From Cryobacterium sp. M96 (GTDB lineage: Bacteria > Actinomycetota > Actinomycetes > Actinomycetales > Microbacteriaceae): a stretch of 64,000 bases of DNA. This document shows, piece after piece, positions 16,804 to 30,343 of this stretch (position 1 is the first letter of the stretch; the number at the start of each line of letters is the position of its first letter). Location: the NCBI RefSeq assembly GCF_002929845.1, contig NZ_PJJS01000054.1:20392-84391 (forward strand), read 5' to 3'. The notes below the pieces were generated by a model. It searched no databases. It was not told the origin of the DNA and saw only the letters and a list, made by a program, of their open reading frames with translations. The position numbers were made by a program, and so were the translations under genes.

Positions 16804-18716
16804 GCACCAGGCTTGAGGAACTGTTCAGCCGCACGCCCGGGCAGCGCCGAGGGGCCCTCGGGGCCCTGCTGGCGGGCCTGATCGTGGTGCCGCTGGCGGT
16901 TGCCGGACTCTTCGCCGGGGCCCTCGCCACCGCCGATCAGCGCGTGGACACGCTGCCGGCGATCGTCGTCAACAACGACGAGATCGTCACCACCACCCTG
17001 CCCGACGGCACCGAGCAGCCGGTGCTCGCCGGCCGCCTGCTCGTGACCGAACTCACCAAGCCTTCCGATGAGGGGTCCGAGGCCACCGGGTTCGACTGGA
17101 CCATCTCCAACTCCGCGGATGCCGCGTCGGCCCTGGCCTCCGGCGACGCCTACGCGGTGCTCACGATCCCGAAGGACTTCTCGGCGTCGGTGACCTCGCT
17201 GGGCGGGGCGGCTCCCACCCAGGCCGACCTGGGCATCCGCACGGATGACGCGCACTCGTTCCTGGCCGGATCGGTGGCCCAGTCGGTGGGCACCGCCATG
17301 TCGGGCGTCTTCGGCCGCGAGATCACCTCGCAGTACCTCAACGGGCTCTACACCAGCCTGGCCGTGCTGGGCGAGTCCCTCACGCAGGCGGCGGATGGCG
17401 CCGCGCAGGTTTCGACCGGGGTCACCGGCGTGGCCACCGGACTCGATTCGCTGGCCGGCGGCACGGCCGCCGCGGCATCCGGGGCCTCGTCCGCCGCGAC
17501 CGGCGCCGCCAGCTTCTCCTCCGGCGTGACCGAGTACACCCAGGGCGTCACCGGACTGAGCGACGGCCTGAACCGGCTGAGCACGGGCGCGGTCGGGCTG
17601 GCTCCGCTCGCGACCGGCCTACCGGCCTACGCGGCCGGGGTGCAGGCCAACGCCGACGGTTTCAGGCAGCTGAACGCGGCCATGCAGAGCGACCCGCGGG
17701 TCGCCGACTACGCGCCGGCCCTGCTGCAGCTCCAGGGCGGATTCGACGCCCTCGCCGCGCAGAGCACCGGCATCGGCCAGGCCGGTCCGGGCCTCGAAGG
17801 CGTGCTCGATGGGGTGTCTCAGAGCGCCAACGGTGCGAGCCTGCTCTCCGCCGGCGGCAGCGACCTCCGCGGCGGTGCCAGCGACCTCGCCACCGGCGTT
17901 GCCGGCATCGCCACCGGCCTCTCGCAGCTGGCCACCGGAACAACGGATGCCGCGGCGGGCGCCCGCCTGCTCGAATCGGGCGCGGTCGAACTCGCCAGCG
18001 GGCTGCAGGACGGCGCGGACAGCGCGGCCCTTCTCACCGACACCGACCCGGTGACGACCGCGGCGGTCGTCTCCGAACCGGTCGGCATCACCGCGGAGCG
18101 CGACAACGCCTTCGCGTCGATCGGCCCGGTCATCGGCATGGTCTTCGTGCCGATCGGCCTGTGGATCGGTGCCCTGGCGATCTTCCTGGTGATGAAGCCG
18201 CTGTCCGCGCTCGCGCTCGCGTCGACCGCGTCGACCGGCAACCTCGTGGCCCGCAGCCTCGGCCGTGCGTTCGGAATCGCCGCAGCGCAGGCCGTGGTCG
18301 TGGTGTTGTTGCTGCACAGCACGCTCGGCGTCTCGTGGTCGATCCTGCCGTCGACCCTGGCCTTCGCGGTGTTCCTCGCCTTCGTGTTCGCGGCGGTGCA
18401 CCATTTCCTCACGGCGGCGTTCGGCCGGGTCGGAATCGTGGTCTCCCTGGTACTGCTCGCGCTGCAGCTCACCGCGGTGGGTGGGCTCTACCCGATTGAG
18501 CTGGTGTCGGCGCCGTTCCAGATGATCAGCCCGTTCCTGCCGCTCACCTGGGCGGTGCGGGGCATGCAGGCCATTGTCTCCGGGGGAGGCGGCAGCGCCG
18601 GCGGGCCCGCGGCCATCCTGCTGATCCTCGCACTGGTGAGCGTTCTGGCCTCGTACTGGACCGTCGCCAGCCGGCGCGGCGCCCGCTCGTTCGGCCTGGC
18701 GCAGGCCCGCAGCTGA
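16800..18716 (+). CDS. YhgE/Pip-type ABC-2 membrane protein
   Basis: 638 residues. An N-terminal TM (about 22-42) is followed by a large extracytoplasmic domain and then about five C-terminal TM helices (about 440-625) of the ABC-2/YhgE type. The middle (about 200-420) is Ala/Gly/Ser-rich with repeated units such as ATGLDSLAGG and ATGVAGIATG, the XXXLXXG heptad repeats known from YhgE/Pip proteins and type VII-associated factors. ABC-2 permeases normally need an ATPase; the nearest candidate is the degenerate domain fused to the preceding MMPL protein, translated through an ATGA overlap. Likely joint export or cell-envelope function. Confidence 0.85.
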   Translation: MSTRLEELFSRTPGQRRGALGALLAGLIVVPLAVAGLFAGALATADQRVDTLPAIVVNNDEIVTTTLPDGTEQPVLAGRLLVTELTKPSDEGSEATGFDWTISNSADAASALASGDAYAVLTIPKDFSASVTSLGGAAPTQADLGIRTDDAHSFLAGSVAQSVGTAMSGVFGREITSQYLNGLYTSLAVLGESLTQAADGAAQVSTGVTGVATGLDSLAGGTAAAASGASSAATGAASFSSGVTEYTQGVTGLSDGLNRLSTGAVGLAPLATGLPAYAAGVQANADGFRQLNAAMQSDPRVADYAPALLQLQGGFDALAAQSTGIGQAGPGLEGVLDGVSQSANGASLLSAGGSDLRGGASDLATGVAGIATGLSQLATGTTDAAAGARLLESGAVELASGLQDGADSAALLTDTDPVTTAAVVSEPVGITAERDNAFASIGPVIGMVFVPIGLWIGALAIFLVMKPLSALALASTASTGNLVARSLGRAFGIAAAQAVVVVLLLHSTLGVSWSILPSTLAFAVFLAFVFAAVHHFLTAAFGRVGIVVSLVLLALQLTAVGGLYPIELVSAPFQMISPFLPLTWAVRGMQAIVSGGGGSAGGPAAILLILALVSVLASYWTVASRRGARSFGLAQARS

Positions 18717-18782
18717 TGCGGGGTATCTGTTCCCGGAGGGAACGTGTGCCCGCCCGCGTGAGGTTGCGCCCCGTGCGCCGCA

Positions 18783-18804
18783 CGAATTCGCCGGAGATTT
18801 TGGC
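18783..18804. repeat. Partial copy of the convergent-gene palindromic repeat (left arm only)
   Basis: CGAATTCGCCGGAGATTTTG matches the left arm of the elements at 19044-19131 and 29720-29805 with one difference (GCC for GAC). A degenerate partner may exist near 18892-18915 (CCTAAATTCTCC), but pairing is weak. It lies downstream of the YhgE/Pip gene. Confidence 0.6.
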
Positions 18805-18820
18805 TCACCCGAGCAACCGT

Positions 18821-18846
18821 GGTTCAGGTTCAGGTTCAGGCTCAGG
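18821..18846. repeat. Short tandem hexamer repeat
   Basis: Three GGTTCA units followed by GGCTCA and GG. A four-unit microsatellite-like tract in non-coding DNA; no function suggested. Confidence 0.7.
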
Positions 18847-19043
18847 CGAGCTTGCGTGTGGGGCTGACTCAGGACATCCGTCGCCTAAATTCTCCAGTCG
18901 GCGCGGACCAGTGCGGAACAGGTGCGGATACCCGGCTCGGCCCGGCCGGATCTCCTGAGGTGGCCACACCTCCCGCCTGATGCGCCGAAGTGCCTGTGCG
19001 GTTCGGGCGTGCACCTCGCGCTTTGTTCTGCCCCGCAGCGCGG

Positions 19044-19131
19044 ACGAATTCGACGGAGATTTTGCCAAGGTAGGTCCAGGATGCCCCGGAAAGTAGCGTT
19101 TTCGCCAAAATCTCCGTCGAATTGGTTCGAC
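19044..19131. repeat. Intergenic palindromic repeat, full element 1
   Basis: Left arm AATTCGACGGAGATTTTG (19047-19064) and right arm CAAAATCTCCGTCGAATT (19106-19123) are perfect 18-bp inverted repeats around a 41-nt centre. The right arm plus its flank (19106-19131) is identical over 26 bp to 29780-29805. It sits between the ends of two convergent genes, so it may act as a bidirectional terminator or mRNA 3'-end stabiliser, like REP/BIME elements. Confidence 0.8.
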
Positions 19132-19162
19132 GACCTGGCTCAGAGTGGGTCGACGACCAGGA

Positions 19163-19939
19163 TCAGGGGAGAGACGGGCCCTGGCCGATACTCAACCAGG
19201 CGTCGGTTCCTCCGCGAGCGTTCGGGCCGGGGCCTCGGTTCGTGGCGCGGGCCTCCTTCATCGCTTGAAGCTGGCGGTCGACAGCCGCTCTGGTCGCCCC
19301 AGCCGAGAGCTGCCGCTCGAGGTCCGCGTCGAGCGGGGCCGTGACATCGTTCAGAGCGCCGCTGGAGAGCAGCTCGTCGGTGGCGGCGGCGCGGGCCTGC
19401 ATCTGGGTGACCCGGTCCTTGGCCCGGTCGAGGTCGGCACCGACCGTGCCCAGTTGCGAGCCGATGCCGGACGCGGCCTCGTTGGCCTTGACCCGAGCCT
19501 CGGAGGCAGCGTAGGTGGCCTTGATGGTCTCCTTCTCCAGGCGGAAGGCGGCGACCCGTTCGGCGAGGCGTCGTTCGTTGTCCTGCAGTTGCGCCTGCTG
19601 CTGCACCAAAACGAGGTACTGGTCACGGATGGCTGCCACCTGGCCCTCGAGGAGCGACCGGCGTTCCAGCGCCGTGCGGGCCAGATCTTCCCGGCCCTGG
19701 TTCAGCGCCTCCTGGGCCTGGTCGGCCAGCCGCTGGTAGCGGCCGCCCATGTCCTGCCCCTGCAACTCAATTCGCTTCTTTGCCGTTGCGACCTCGGCCA
19801 GCCCCAGGCGCACCTGCTGGAGCGACTTCACCTGCTGCTCGTAGCTGTCGTCGAGGGCCTCGCGGGGGTCTTCGATCCGGGTCAGGGCCTGGTTTGACTT
19901 GCTGCGGAGGATGACGCGCAGCCGCGAGGTGAGGCTCAT
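19163..19939 (-). CDS. pspA: PspA/IM30 family membrane-stress protein
   Basis: 258 residues. Starts with the amphipathic membrane-binding helix typical of PspA (MSLTSRLRVILRSKSNQAL), then a long coiled coil (about 30-200, with EDPREALDDSYEQQ and repeated E/Q/R heptads) and a loose C-terminal tail (about 215-258). PspA/IM30/Vipp1 proteins polymerise on the inner membrane surface and protect it from leakage. The ATG overlaps the stop of the membrane-anchored coiled-coil protein upstream, so the two probably form one stress module. No helix-turn-helix regulator is adjacent. Confidence 0.9.
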   Translation of the reverse strand: MSLTSRLRVILRSKSNQALTRIEDPREALDDSYEQQVKSLQQVRLGLAEVATAKKRIELQGQDMGGRYQRLADQAQEALNQGREDLARTALERRSLLEGQVAAIRDQYLVLVQQQAQLQDNERRLAERVAAFRLEKETIKATYAASEARVKANEAASGIGSQLGTVGADLDRAKDRVTQMQARAAATDELLSSGALNDVTAPLDADLERQLSAGATRAAVDRQLQAMKEARATNRGPGPNARGGTDAWLSIGQGPSLP

Positions 19940-20604
19940 GATTCAGTCCTTCTGTTGAAAGTATTCATGGGCAAGGGCCGGCGCGGATCAGAGAACCCGT
20001 CGTTGCCGTTATGGGAGTGGCCGTCGAGGGAGCAGCCGTTGAGCGAGCGGCCGTTGAGGGAGCGCAACTCATCGACCCCAGCCCGGAGCGCGGCCACCTC
20101 GCGGTCGACCTCGGACCGAAGGGCCGTGAGGGTGTCATCGGTGAGCTCTCCGAGACCGGCAGCGACGGCCGAGCGCAGCCGGCGCACCAACCCGGCCACT
20201 TGGTCGACACGGCGGCCGGCCACCGACAGCGCCTCGGCGAGCACGACAGGATCGGCCTCGCTCGTCAGCAGCCGCAGCTGCGATTGCAGCGTGACGCTTT
20301 CGCCCTGAATGCGACGGAAAAGTCGCGGAAGCTCGCCGAGCGGGCCCTGGCTGCTCCGGGCCAGGTCGACGGCTGCCTGACCACTGTCGAGAGATTCCCT
20401 CAGCCGCAACTGCAGCTTCAGAACCTCGTGTTGCGGGCCCCGACTCAGGATGGTGCGAGAACGCAACACCGCGCCGGTCAGCCTGCGGCTACGGCGAATG
20501 CGCCGGTACAGCCTCCGCACCAGAACGAAGAACGAGACGAAGATAACGAGGCTGATGGTCGCGAGTGAGATCGACACCCAGCTCAGCAGTGAATTCAGGT
20601 CCAT
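19936..20604 (-). CDS. Membrane-anchored coiled-coil protein, PspA partner (hypothetical)
   Basis: 222 residues. One N-terminal transmembrane helix (about 8-30), a strongly basic stop-transfer segment (RRLYRRIRRSRR), then predicted helices (about 45-180) with coiled-coil character, and a low-complexity Ser/Asn/Gly tail with a short repeat (SLNG, SLNG, SLDG, SHNG; about 184-200). No catalytic motif or named family recognised. ATGA overlap with pspA indicates co-translation. It plausibly recruits PspA to the membrane, the role PspB/PspC-like partners play elsewhere; this is inference from context only. Confidence 0.7.
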   Translation of the reverse strand: MDLNSLLSWVSISLATISLVIFVSFFVLVRRLYRRIRRSRRLTGAVLRSRTILSRGPQHEVLKLQLRLRESLDSGQAAVDLARSSQGPLGELPRLFRRIQGESVTLQSQLRLLTSEADPVVLAEALSVAGRRVDQVAGLVRRLRSAVAAGLGELTDDTLTALRSEVDREVAALRAGVDELRSLNGRSLNGCSLDGHSHNGNDGFSDPRRPLPMNTFNRRTES

Positions 20605-20807
20605 GGGTCCGCCTCTTTCAAACAGTCAGCCGGGGTCGCGCCACACCCGGACACGATCCACGGGTTAAAGTACGCGCGTTACCTCAAAGTTGTCCCCATG
20701 TCGGGCGACCGTGGCCGAGTGGCCAGCCCGGCCACCGCTTTCGGCCCACTGGTAGCCTTGGGAGACCACCAAGGCGTCGCTCTGCGCCCGCCGGAACGGA
20801 CGATCTC

Positions 20808-23060
<2,253 letters not shown>

Positions 23061-23093
23061 CCCCCGGGCGACGTTCCGCCCTCAGTGGACGTT

Positions 23094-23099
23094 TAGACT
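23094..23099 (+). promoter_or_regulatory. Candidate -10 for a leaderless ilvD transcript
   Basis: TAGACT ends 6 bp before the ilvD ATG (23106), too close for a ribosome site, and no Shine-Dalgarno sequence is present between otsAB and ilvD. Leaderless mRNAs are common in Actinobacteria. No good -35 was seen. Confidence 0.35.
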
Positions 23100-23105
23100 C
23101 AGTGC

Positions 23106-24800
23106 ATGACTGAGATCGATATGAAGCCTCGCAGCCGGGACGTCACCGATGGAATCGAAGCCACCACCTCGCGGGGGATGCTCCGGGCCGTCGGTATGGG
23201 CGACGCCGACTGGGAGAAACCCCAGATCGGCATCGCAAGTTCGTGGAACGAGATCACGCCCTGCAACCTCTCCCTGGATCGCCTCGCGCAGGCCGCCAAA
23301 GAAGGTGTGCACGGCGGCGGCGGCTACCCGCTGCAGTTCGGCACCATCTCCGTCTCCGATGGCATCTCGATGGGCCATGAGGGCATGCACTTCTCCCTCG
23401 TCTCCCGCGAGGTCATCGCCGACTCGGTCGAGGTTGTCATGCAGGCCGAGCGCCTCGACGGCTCCGTGCTGCTGGCGGGCTGCGACAAGTCGCTGCCCGG
23501 GATGCTGATGGCCGCGGCCCGCCTCGACCTGGCCAGCGTTTTCCTCTACGCAGGATCGATCGCTCCCGGCTGGGTCAAGCTTTCCGACGGCACCGAAAAA
23601 GACATCACCATCATCGACTCCTTCGAGGCGGTGGGCGCCGTCAAGGCCGGGCGGATGTCCGTGGCCGACGCCAAGCGCATCGAGTGCGCCTTCGCTCCCG
23701 GCGAGGGTGCCTGCGGCGGCATGTACACCGCCAACACCATGGCCAGCGTGGCCGAGGCTCTCGGCATGAGCCTGCCGGGATCGGCCTCCCCGGCCTCCGC
23801 CGACCGCCGCCGCGACTACTACGCGCACCGCTCCGGCGAGGCCGTCGTCAACCTGCTGCGTCTGGGGATCACGGCCAGGGACATCCTGACCCTCAAAGCC
23901 TTCGAGAACGCGATCGCCGTGGCGATGGCGTTCGGCGGCTCCACCAACGTGGTTCTGCACCTGCTGGCCATCGCGAACGAGGCCGAGGTCGAGCTCACCC
24001 TCGACGACTTCAACCGCATCGGCGACAAGGTGCCGCACATCGGCGACCTGAAGCCGTTCGGCAAGTACGTCATGAACGACGTCGACCGTCACGGCGGCGT
24101 GCCGGCCGTGATGCGGGCCCTGCTCGAGGCCGGCCTCATCCACGGCGACGCGCTCACCGTGACCGGCAAGACCGTGGCCGAGAACCTTGCCGAGATCGAC
24201 CCGCCCGAACTGGACGGCGAGGTGCTGCGCACCCTCGACAACCCGATTCACGCCAGCGGCGGAATCACCATCCTCAAGGGCTCTATCGCCCCCGAGGGTG
24301 CCGTCGTCAAAACCGCCGGCTTCGACTCCGACATCTTCGAGGGACCCGCGCGCGTGTTTGAGCGTGAGCGCGCCGCCATGGACGCTCTCACTGCGGGGGA
24401 GATCCAGAAGGGAGACGTCGTCGTCATCCGCTACGAGGGACCCAAGGGAGGGCCCGGAATGCGGGAGATGCTCTCGATCACCGCCGCCATCAAGGGCGCC
24501 GGGCTCGGCGCCGATGTACTACTCTTAACGGACGGTCGATTCTCAGGCGGCACAACCGGACTGTGCATCGGCCATATAGCACCCGAAGCGGTGGACGAAG
24601 GTCCAATCGCCTTCGTGCGCGATGGTGATCTGATACGGGTCGATATCGCAGCTCGCACGCTCGACCTACTGGTCGACCCTGATGAGCTGACCGCCCGGAG
24701 TGTTGGCTGGGCACCTCTGCCTCCGCGCTACACCCGGGGCGTTCTCGCAAAGTACTCGAAGCTTGTCCAGTCTGCGGCCGTCGGCGCCGTCACGGGCTAG
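23106..24800 (+). CDS. ilvD: Dihydroxy-acid dehydratase
   Basis: 564 residues, normal length. Dehydrates 2,3-dihydroxy-isovalerate and -3-methylvalerate to 2-keto acids (valine and isoleucine synthesis; cytoplasm). Conserved Fe-S cysteines occur in NEITPCN (C53), [11 protein letters not shown] (near 125) and [14 protein letters not shown] (near 200), with the C-terminal [16 protein letters not shown] active-site segment. The last ~290 bp have noticeably lower GC3, with rare codons such as CTA, TTA and ATA clustered around residues 470-490, unlike the first 1,400 bp. First gene of the ilv group, ending 37 bp before ilvB. Confidence 0.95.
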   Translation: MTEIDMKPRSRDVTDGIEATTSRGMLRAVGMGDADWEKPQIGIASSWNEITPCNLSLDRLAQAAKEGVHGGGGYPLQFGTISVSDGISMGHEGMHFSLVSREVIADSVEVVMQAERLDGSVLLAGCDKSLPGMLMAAARLDLASVFLYAGSIAPGWVKLSDGTEKDITIIDSFEAVGAVKAGRMSVADAKRIECAFAPGEGACGGMYTANTMASVAEALGMSLPGSASPASADRRRDYYAHRSGEAVVNLLRLGITARDILTLKAFENAIAVAMAFGGSTNVVLHLLAIANEAEVELTLDDFNRIGDKVPHIGDLKPFGKYVMNDVDRHGGVPAVMRALLEAGLIHGDALTVTGKTVAENLAEIDPPELDGEVLRTLDNPIHASGGITILKGSIAPEGAVVKTAGFDSDIFEGPARVFERERAAMDALTAGEIQKGDVVVIRYEGPKGGPGMREMLSITAAIKGAGLGADVLLLTDGRFSGGTTGLCIGHIAPEAVDEGPIAFVRDGDLIRVDIAARTLDLLVDPDELTARSVGWAPLPPRYTRGVLAKYSKLVQSAAVGAVTG

Positions 24801-24837
24801 AACTCACTATTCGTCATCGAACTAGGGAACTGATCAC

Positions 24838-28241
<3,404 letters not shown>

Positions 28242-28256
28242 CACCCGAGCTCGCAT

Positions 28257-28295
28257 CGGCAGCGGGGCCAATCCACTGGATTGGCCCCGCTGCCG
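28257..28295 (+). terminator. Long hairpin terminator after ilvC
   Basis: Arms of 18 bp (28257-28274 and 28278-28295) pair perfectly around a 3-nt loop (ACT), 15 bp after the ilvC stop codon. No T-run follows, but the stem is the longest simple hairpin in the core region. Confidence 0.8.
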
Positions 28296-28363
28296 CGTCA
28301 ACGGCGCTGATTGCCCGAGGATGCGTTCGGGGTGCTTGCCACGTCCGGTCCGGGTGGTCACCA

Positions 28364-28690
28364 TTGATGCCCGTGGATGAACCCGGCCTGCCGGTTCGCA
28401 CAGGACACGACCCCCATTCGCAACCGGTTCATGGCATCCCCGACGGCCCGGCGGGGGAGACGGTCACGGCCGCGAAGCTCGAGCGCGCCTCGGCCCCGGA
28501 CACCGTCTTCCGGCTCGTCGCGCAGAAGAAGATCCCAGCCGACAAGCTGACCACGCATCGGTTCCGGATGGACCAGATCCTCGAGGCGTACGACACCTTC
28601 TCCCGCGCGGCGGAAACCAAGGCACTGAAAGTCGTGATCAGCCGGAAGTGTGCGCCGCCCGGGCGGCGCCTCGGTACGCTGGTCTCATGA
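28364..28690 (+). pseudogene. Zinc-type alcohol dehydrogenase, C-terminal remnant
   Basis: The last part of this 108-residue frame (about 49-92) matches the C-terminus of zinc-dependent medium-chain alcohol dehydrogenases: KKIPADKLTTHRF, then MDQILEAYDTFSRAAETKAL, then KVVI. The N-terminal catalytic domain, zinc ligands and the Rossmann GxGxxG are absent, and the preceding residues are unrelated. Only about a tenth of the original gene remains. It lies between the ilvC terminator and two small membrane-protein genes. Confidence 0.7.
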
Positions 28691-29277
28691 CTTCTGGACA
28701 CTCCGGTGACGACAACCGGGACGACGCCCTGGGCTGGGCCGGCGACGACGACCCCACGCTCGTCTCCGGCGACGAGTCTGGCGCGACCGCACGGCCCGCC
28801 GAGCCCGATTCGGGCGCTTTCGTCACGACCGGCGACGGTTCCGGCTCCGGCTCTGAAACCGACACCGGCACCGCGGCCGGCACCGAGACCGGTTCCGTCG
28901 CGCCGCCGGACGGATGGACCGTGGCCGGTCCGGCATCCGCTGTCGCGGCGAAGGCGGCGGCCGACGCCGCCCTGACCCGCACGGCCACGAGTTCCCTGGC
29001 GCTCGTCTCGCTCGGAATCTTCGGCGGAATATATCTGCTCTACACGGTGGGCTGGTTCATCGGCGTGGGCCGCATCCAGACCCCGCCCGCCGACGAGTTG
29101 TCCGAGTTCATGTTCTCCCTCGGTCTCTGGCTGGCCGTGGCCGCTCCAGCGGTCTGGTTCGCGGTGACGTTCTGGCTGACCAGAACGCATCCCCGAGCCC
29201 GGATCGGCTGGCTACTCCTCGGAGTCGTTCTGCTCGCCCCGCTGCCGTTCATCTCCGGACCGGGGGTCATCGCATGA
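28687..29277 (+). CDS. Membrane protein with long acidic N-terminal tail, hypothetical
   Basis: About 196 residues from ATG 28687 (MTSGHSGDD); an in-frame ATG 39 bp upstream lies in the dehydrogenase remnant. The first ~95 residues are acidic, Ser/Gly/Thr-rich and probably disordered; three hydrophobic helices follow (about 103-125, 140-162, 172-190). No family recognised with certainty. Its stop overlaps the start of the next membrane-protein gene (ATGA), indicating a functional pair. Confidence 0.7.
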   Translation: MTSGHSGDDNRDDALGWAGDDDPTLVSGDESGATARPAEPDSGAFVTTGDGSGSGSETDTGTAAGTETGSVAPPDGWTVAGPASAVAAKAAADAALTRTATSSLALVSLGIFGGIYLLYTVGWFIGVGRIQTPPADELSEFMFSLGLWLAVAAPAVWFAVTFWLTRTHPRARIGWLLLGVVLLAPLPFISGPGVIA

Positions 29278-29642
29278 CCGATTCACCGGTGACCACGCCC
29301 GCGACCATCCCCTCATCCCGGCGGCGCACCCCGCGCTGGCTGTCGACGGGCATCGCGATCCTGTTCGGCCTTTGCTATGCCTACGACATCTGGGAGGGCG
29401 TCGGCAACCTCGTCGGCCTCAACATCCTGGCTCAAAGCCTCGACACCCAGCTGAGCGGACTCGGTATTTTCGTGCTCCTCGTCGGCATCCTGGGCCCGCT
29501 CCTCGTCTTCGTGCTTGCCGCGTGGATCGGGCGCTCACGCGGACCCGCCGCGCAGGCTGCCCTGTTCCTGGCCGGCCTGGGTCTGAACGCCGCGATCGCC
29601 GCCAACATCTTCACCCTCGGCGCGGGCAGCCTGCTCGCCTAG
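29274..29642 (+). CDS. Small three-helix membrane protein, hypothetical
   Basis: 122 residues from ATG 29274, overlapping the upstream gene by 4 bp. Basic N-terminus (SSRRRTPRW), then three hydrophobic helices (about 24-46, 58-84, 92-120). No conserved motif or named family recognised. The last 18 bp, including the stop, are the source of an 18-bp tandem repeat that continues downstream (29642-29703), where the TAG has become TGG. Confidence 0.7.
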   Translation: MTDSPVTTPATIPSSRRRTPRWLSTGIAILFGLCYAYDIWEGVGNLVGLNILAQSLDTQLSGLGIFVLLVGILGPLLVFVLAAWIGRSRGPAAQAALFLAGLGLNAAIAANIFTLGAGSLLA

Positions 29643-29703
29643 CCCTGCCTGCTCGCCTGGCCCTGCCTGCTCGCCTGGCCCTGCCTGCTCGCCTGGCCCT
29701 GCC
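29642..29703. repeat. 18-bp tandem repeat derived from a gene end
   Basis: The unit GCCCTGCCTGCTCGCCTG occurs at 29642-29659, 29660-29677 and 29678-29695, with a partial fourth copy after. A related unit is the last coding segment of the preceding gene (Ser-Leu-Leu-Ala-stop). Repeated slippage appears to have copied the gene end with its stop codon changed. Confidence 0.85.
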
Positions 29704-29719
29704 GCTCGGTGTCCCGAAC

Positions 29720-29805
29720 GAATTCGACGGAGATGTTGCTCTCAACAGCGCGTTTGGGTTCAAAAACGGGTGTTTGACCCAAAATCTCCGTCGAATTGGT
29801 TCGAC
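29720..29805. repeat. Intergenic palindromic repeat, full element 2
   Basis: Left arm AATTCGACGGAGATGTTG (29721-29738) and right arm CAAAATCTCCGTCGAATT (29780-29797) pair with one mismatch around a 41-nt centre. Positions 29780-29805 are identical to 19106-19131. Like the first element, it lies between the ends of convergent genes. The centre differs in sequence from element 1. Confidence 0.8.
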
Positions 29806-29850
29806 ACCGGGCAGGGCGCTCCGCCTGTGGTGCACGGCGTCGCCTAGCGC

Positions 29851-30246
29851 TCAGGCGATCGCGACGACGATCAGCCCCATCAGCACGAGCTGCCCGGTCA
29901 GCCGCGGCACGAGGGGGATCGCGGCCACGCCGAAGCGGTCCGGGTAGCGCGCGGCGAAGGCGTTGGCGGGGAAGATCGCCGCCAAGAACACGATCAGGCA
30001 GACGCCGGCCGTCACGATCGTGGGTGGATACAGCAGTCCGAGCCCGCCCGCGATCTCGCAGACTCCGGTGAGGATGACGAGGTTGCCGGGGCGAAGCATC
30101 CCGGTCGTTCGCAGCCGTGGCGGGATCATCGCCCTCATCGTGCGCGCCACACCCGGCACGAAATGTGCGATGCCGGCGCCGATGAAGACCACCGCCAGCA
30201 CGATGCGCACGGCGAACTGGAGGTCGGGGAATGTAACGCTGCTCAT
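29851..30246 (-). CDS. DoxX-like membrane protein
   Basis: 131 residues from ATG 30246, with GGAG 9 nt upstream; the longer in-frame extension runs antisense through serA. Four hydrophobic helices (about 10-30, 53-72, 76-97, 112-130) with FIGAGIAHFV and the NLVILTGVCEIAGGLGLL segment typical of the DoxX/DUF4870-like group. Some family members associate with thiosulfate:quinone or oxidoreductive complexes, but the function here is not known. Divergent from serA, with a 97-bp gap. Confidence 0.8.
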   Translation of the reverse strand: MSSVTFPDLQFAVRIVLAVVFIGAGIAHFVPGVARTMRAMIPPRLRTTGMLRPGNLVILTGVCEIAGGLGLLYPPTIVTAGVCLIVFLAAIFPANAFAARYPDRFGVAAIPLVPRLTGQLVLMGLIVVAIA

Positions 30247-30343
30247 GGCCCTATTCTCCAGCCGATAGAGTGATTTCATATCTGGCGCCCCACGGTCGCG
30301 GCGCAAGCCATGCTTTTCTGCTGCAATCGGAGGATCCGTTTTC

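Larger units (their letters stand above)
18717..19162. other. Convergent intergenic region carrying palindromic repeats
   Basis: 446 bp between convergent genes (YhgE/Pip and pspA). No protein-like frame was accepted. It contains a partial repeat copy (18783-18804), a hexamer tandem repeat (18821-18846) and a full palindromic element (19044-19131). Confidence 0.7.

Noticed and set aside
29642-29703. Regular 18-bp repeats as a CRISPR array
   Set aside because: Units are directly adjacent without spacers and derive from the end of the preceding gene; no cas genes nearby.
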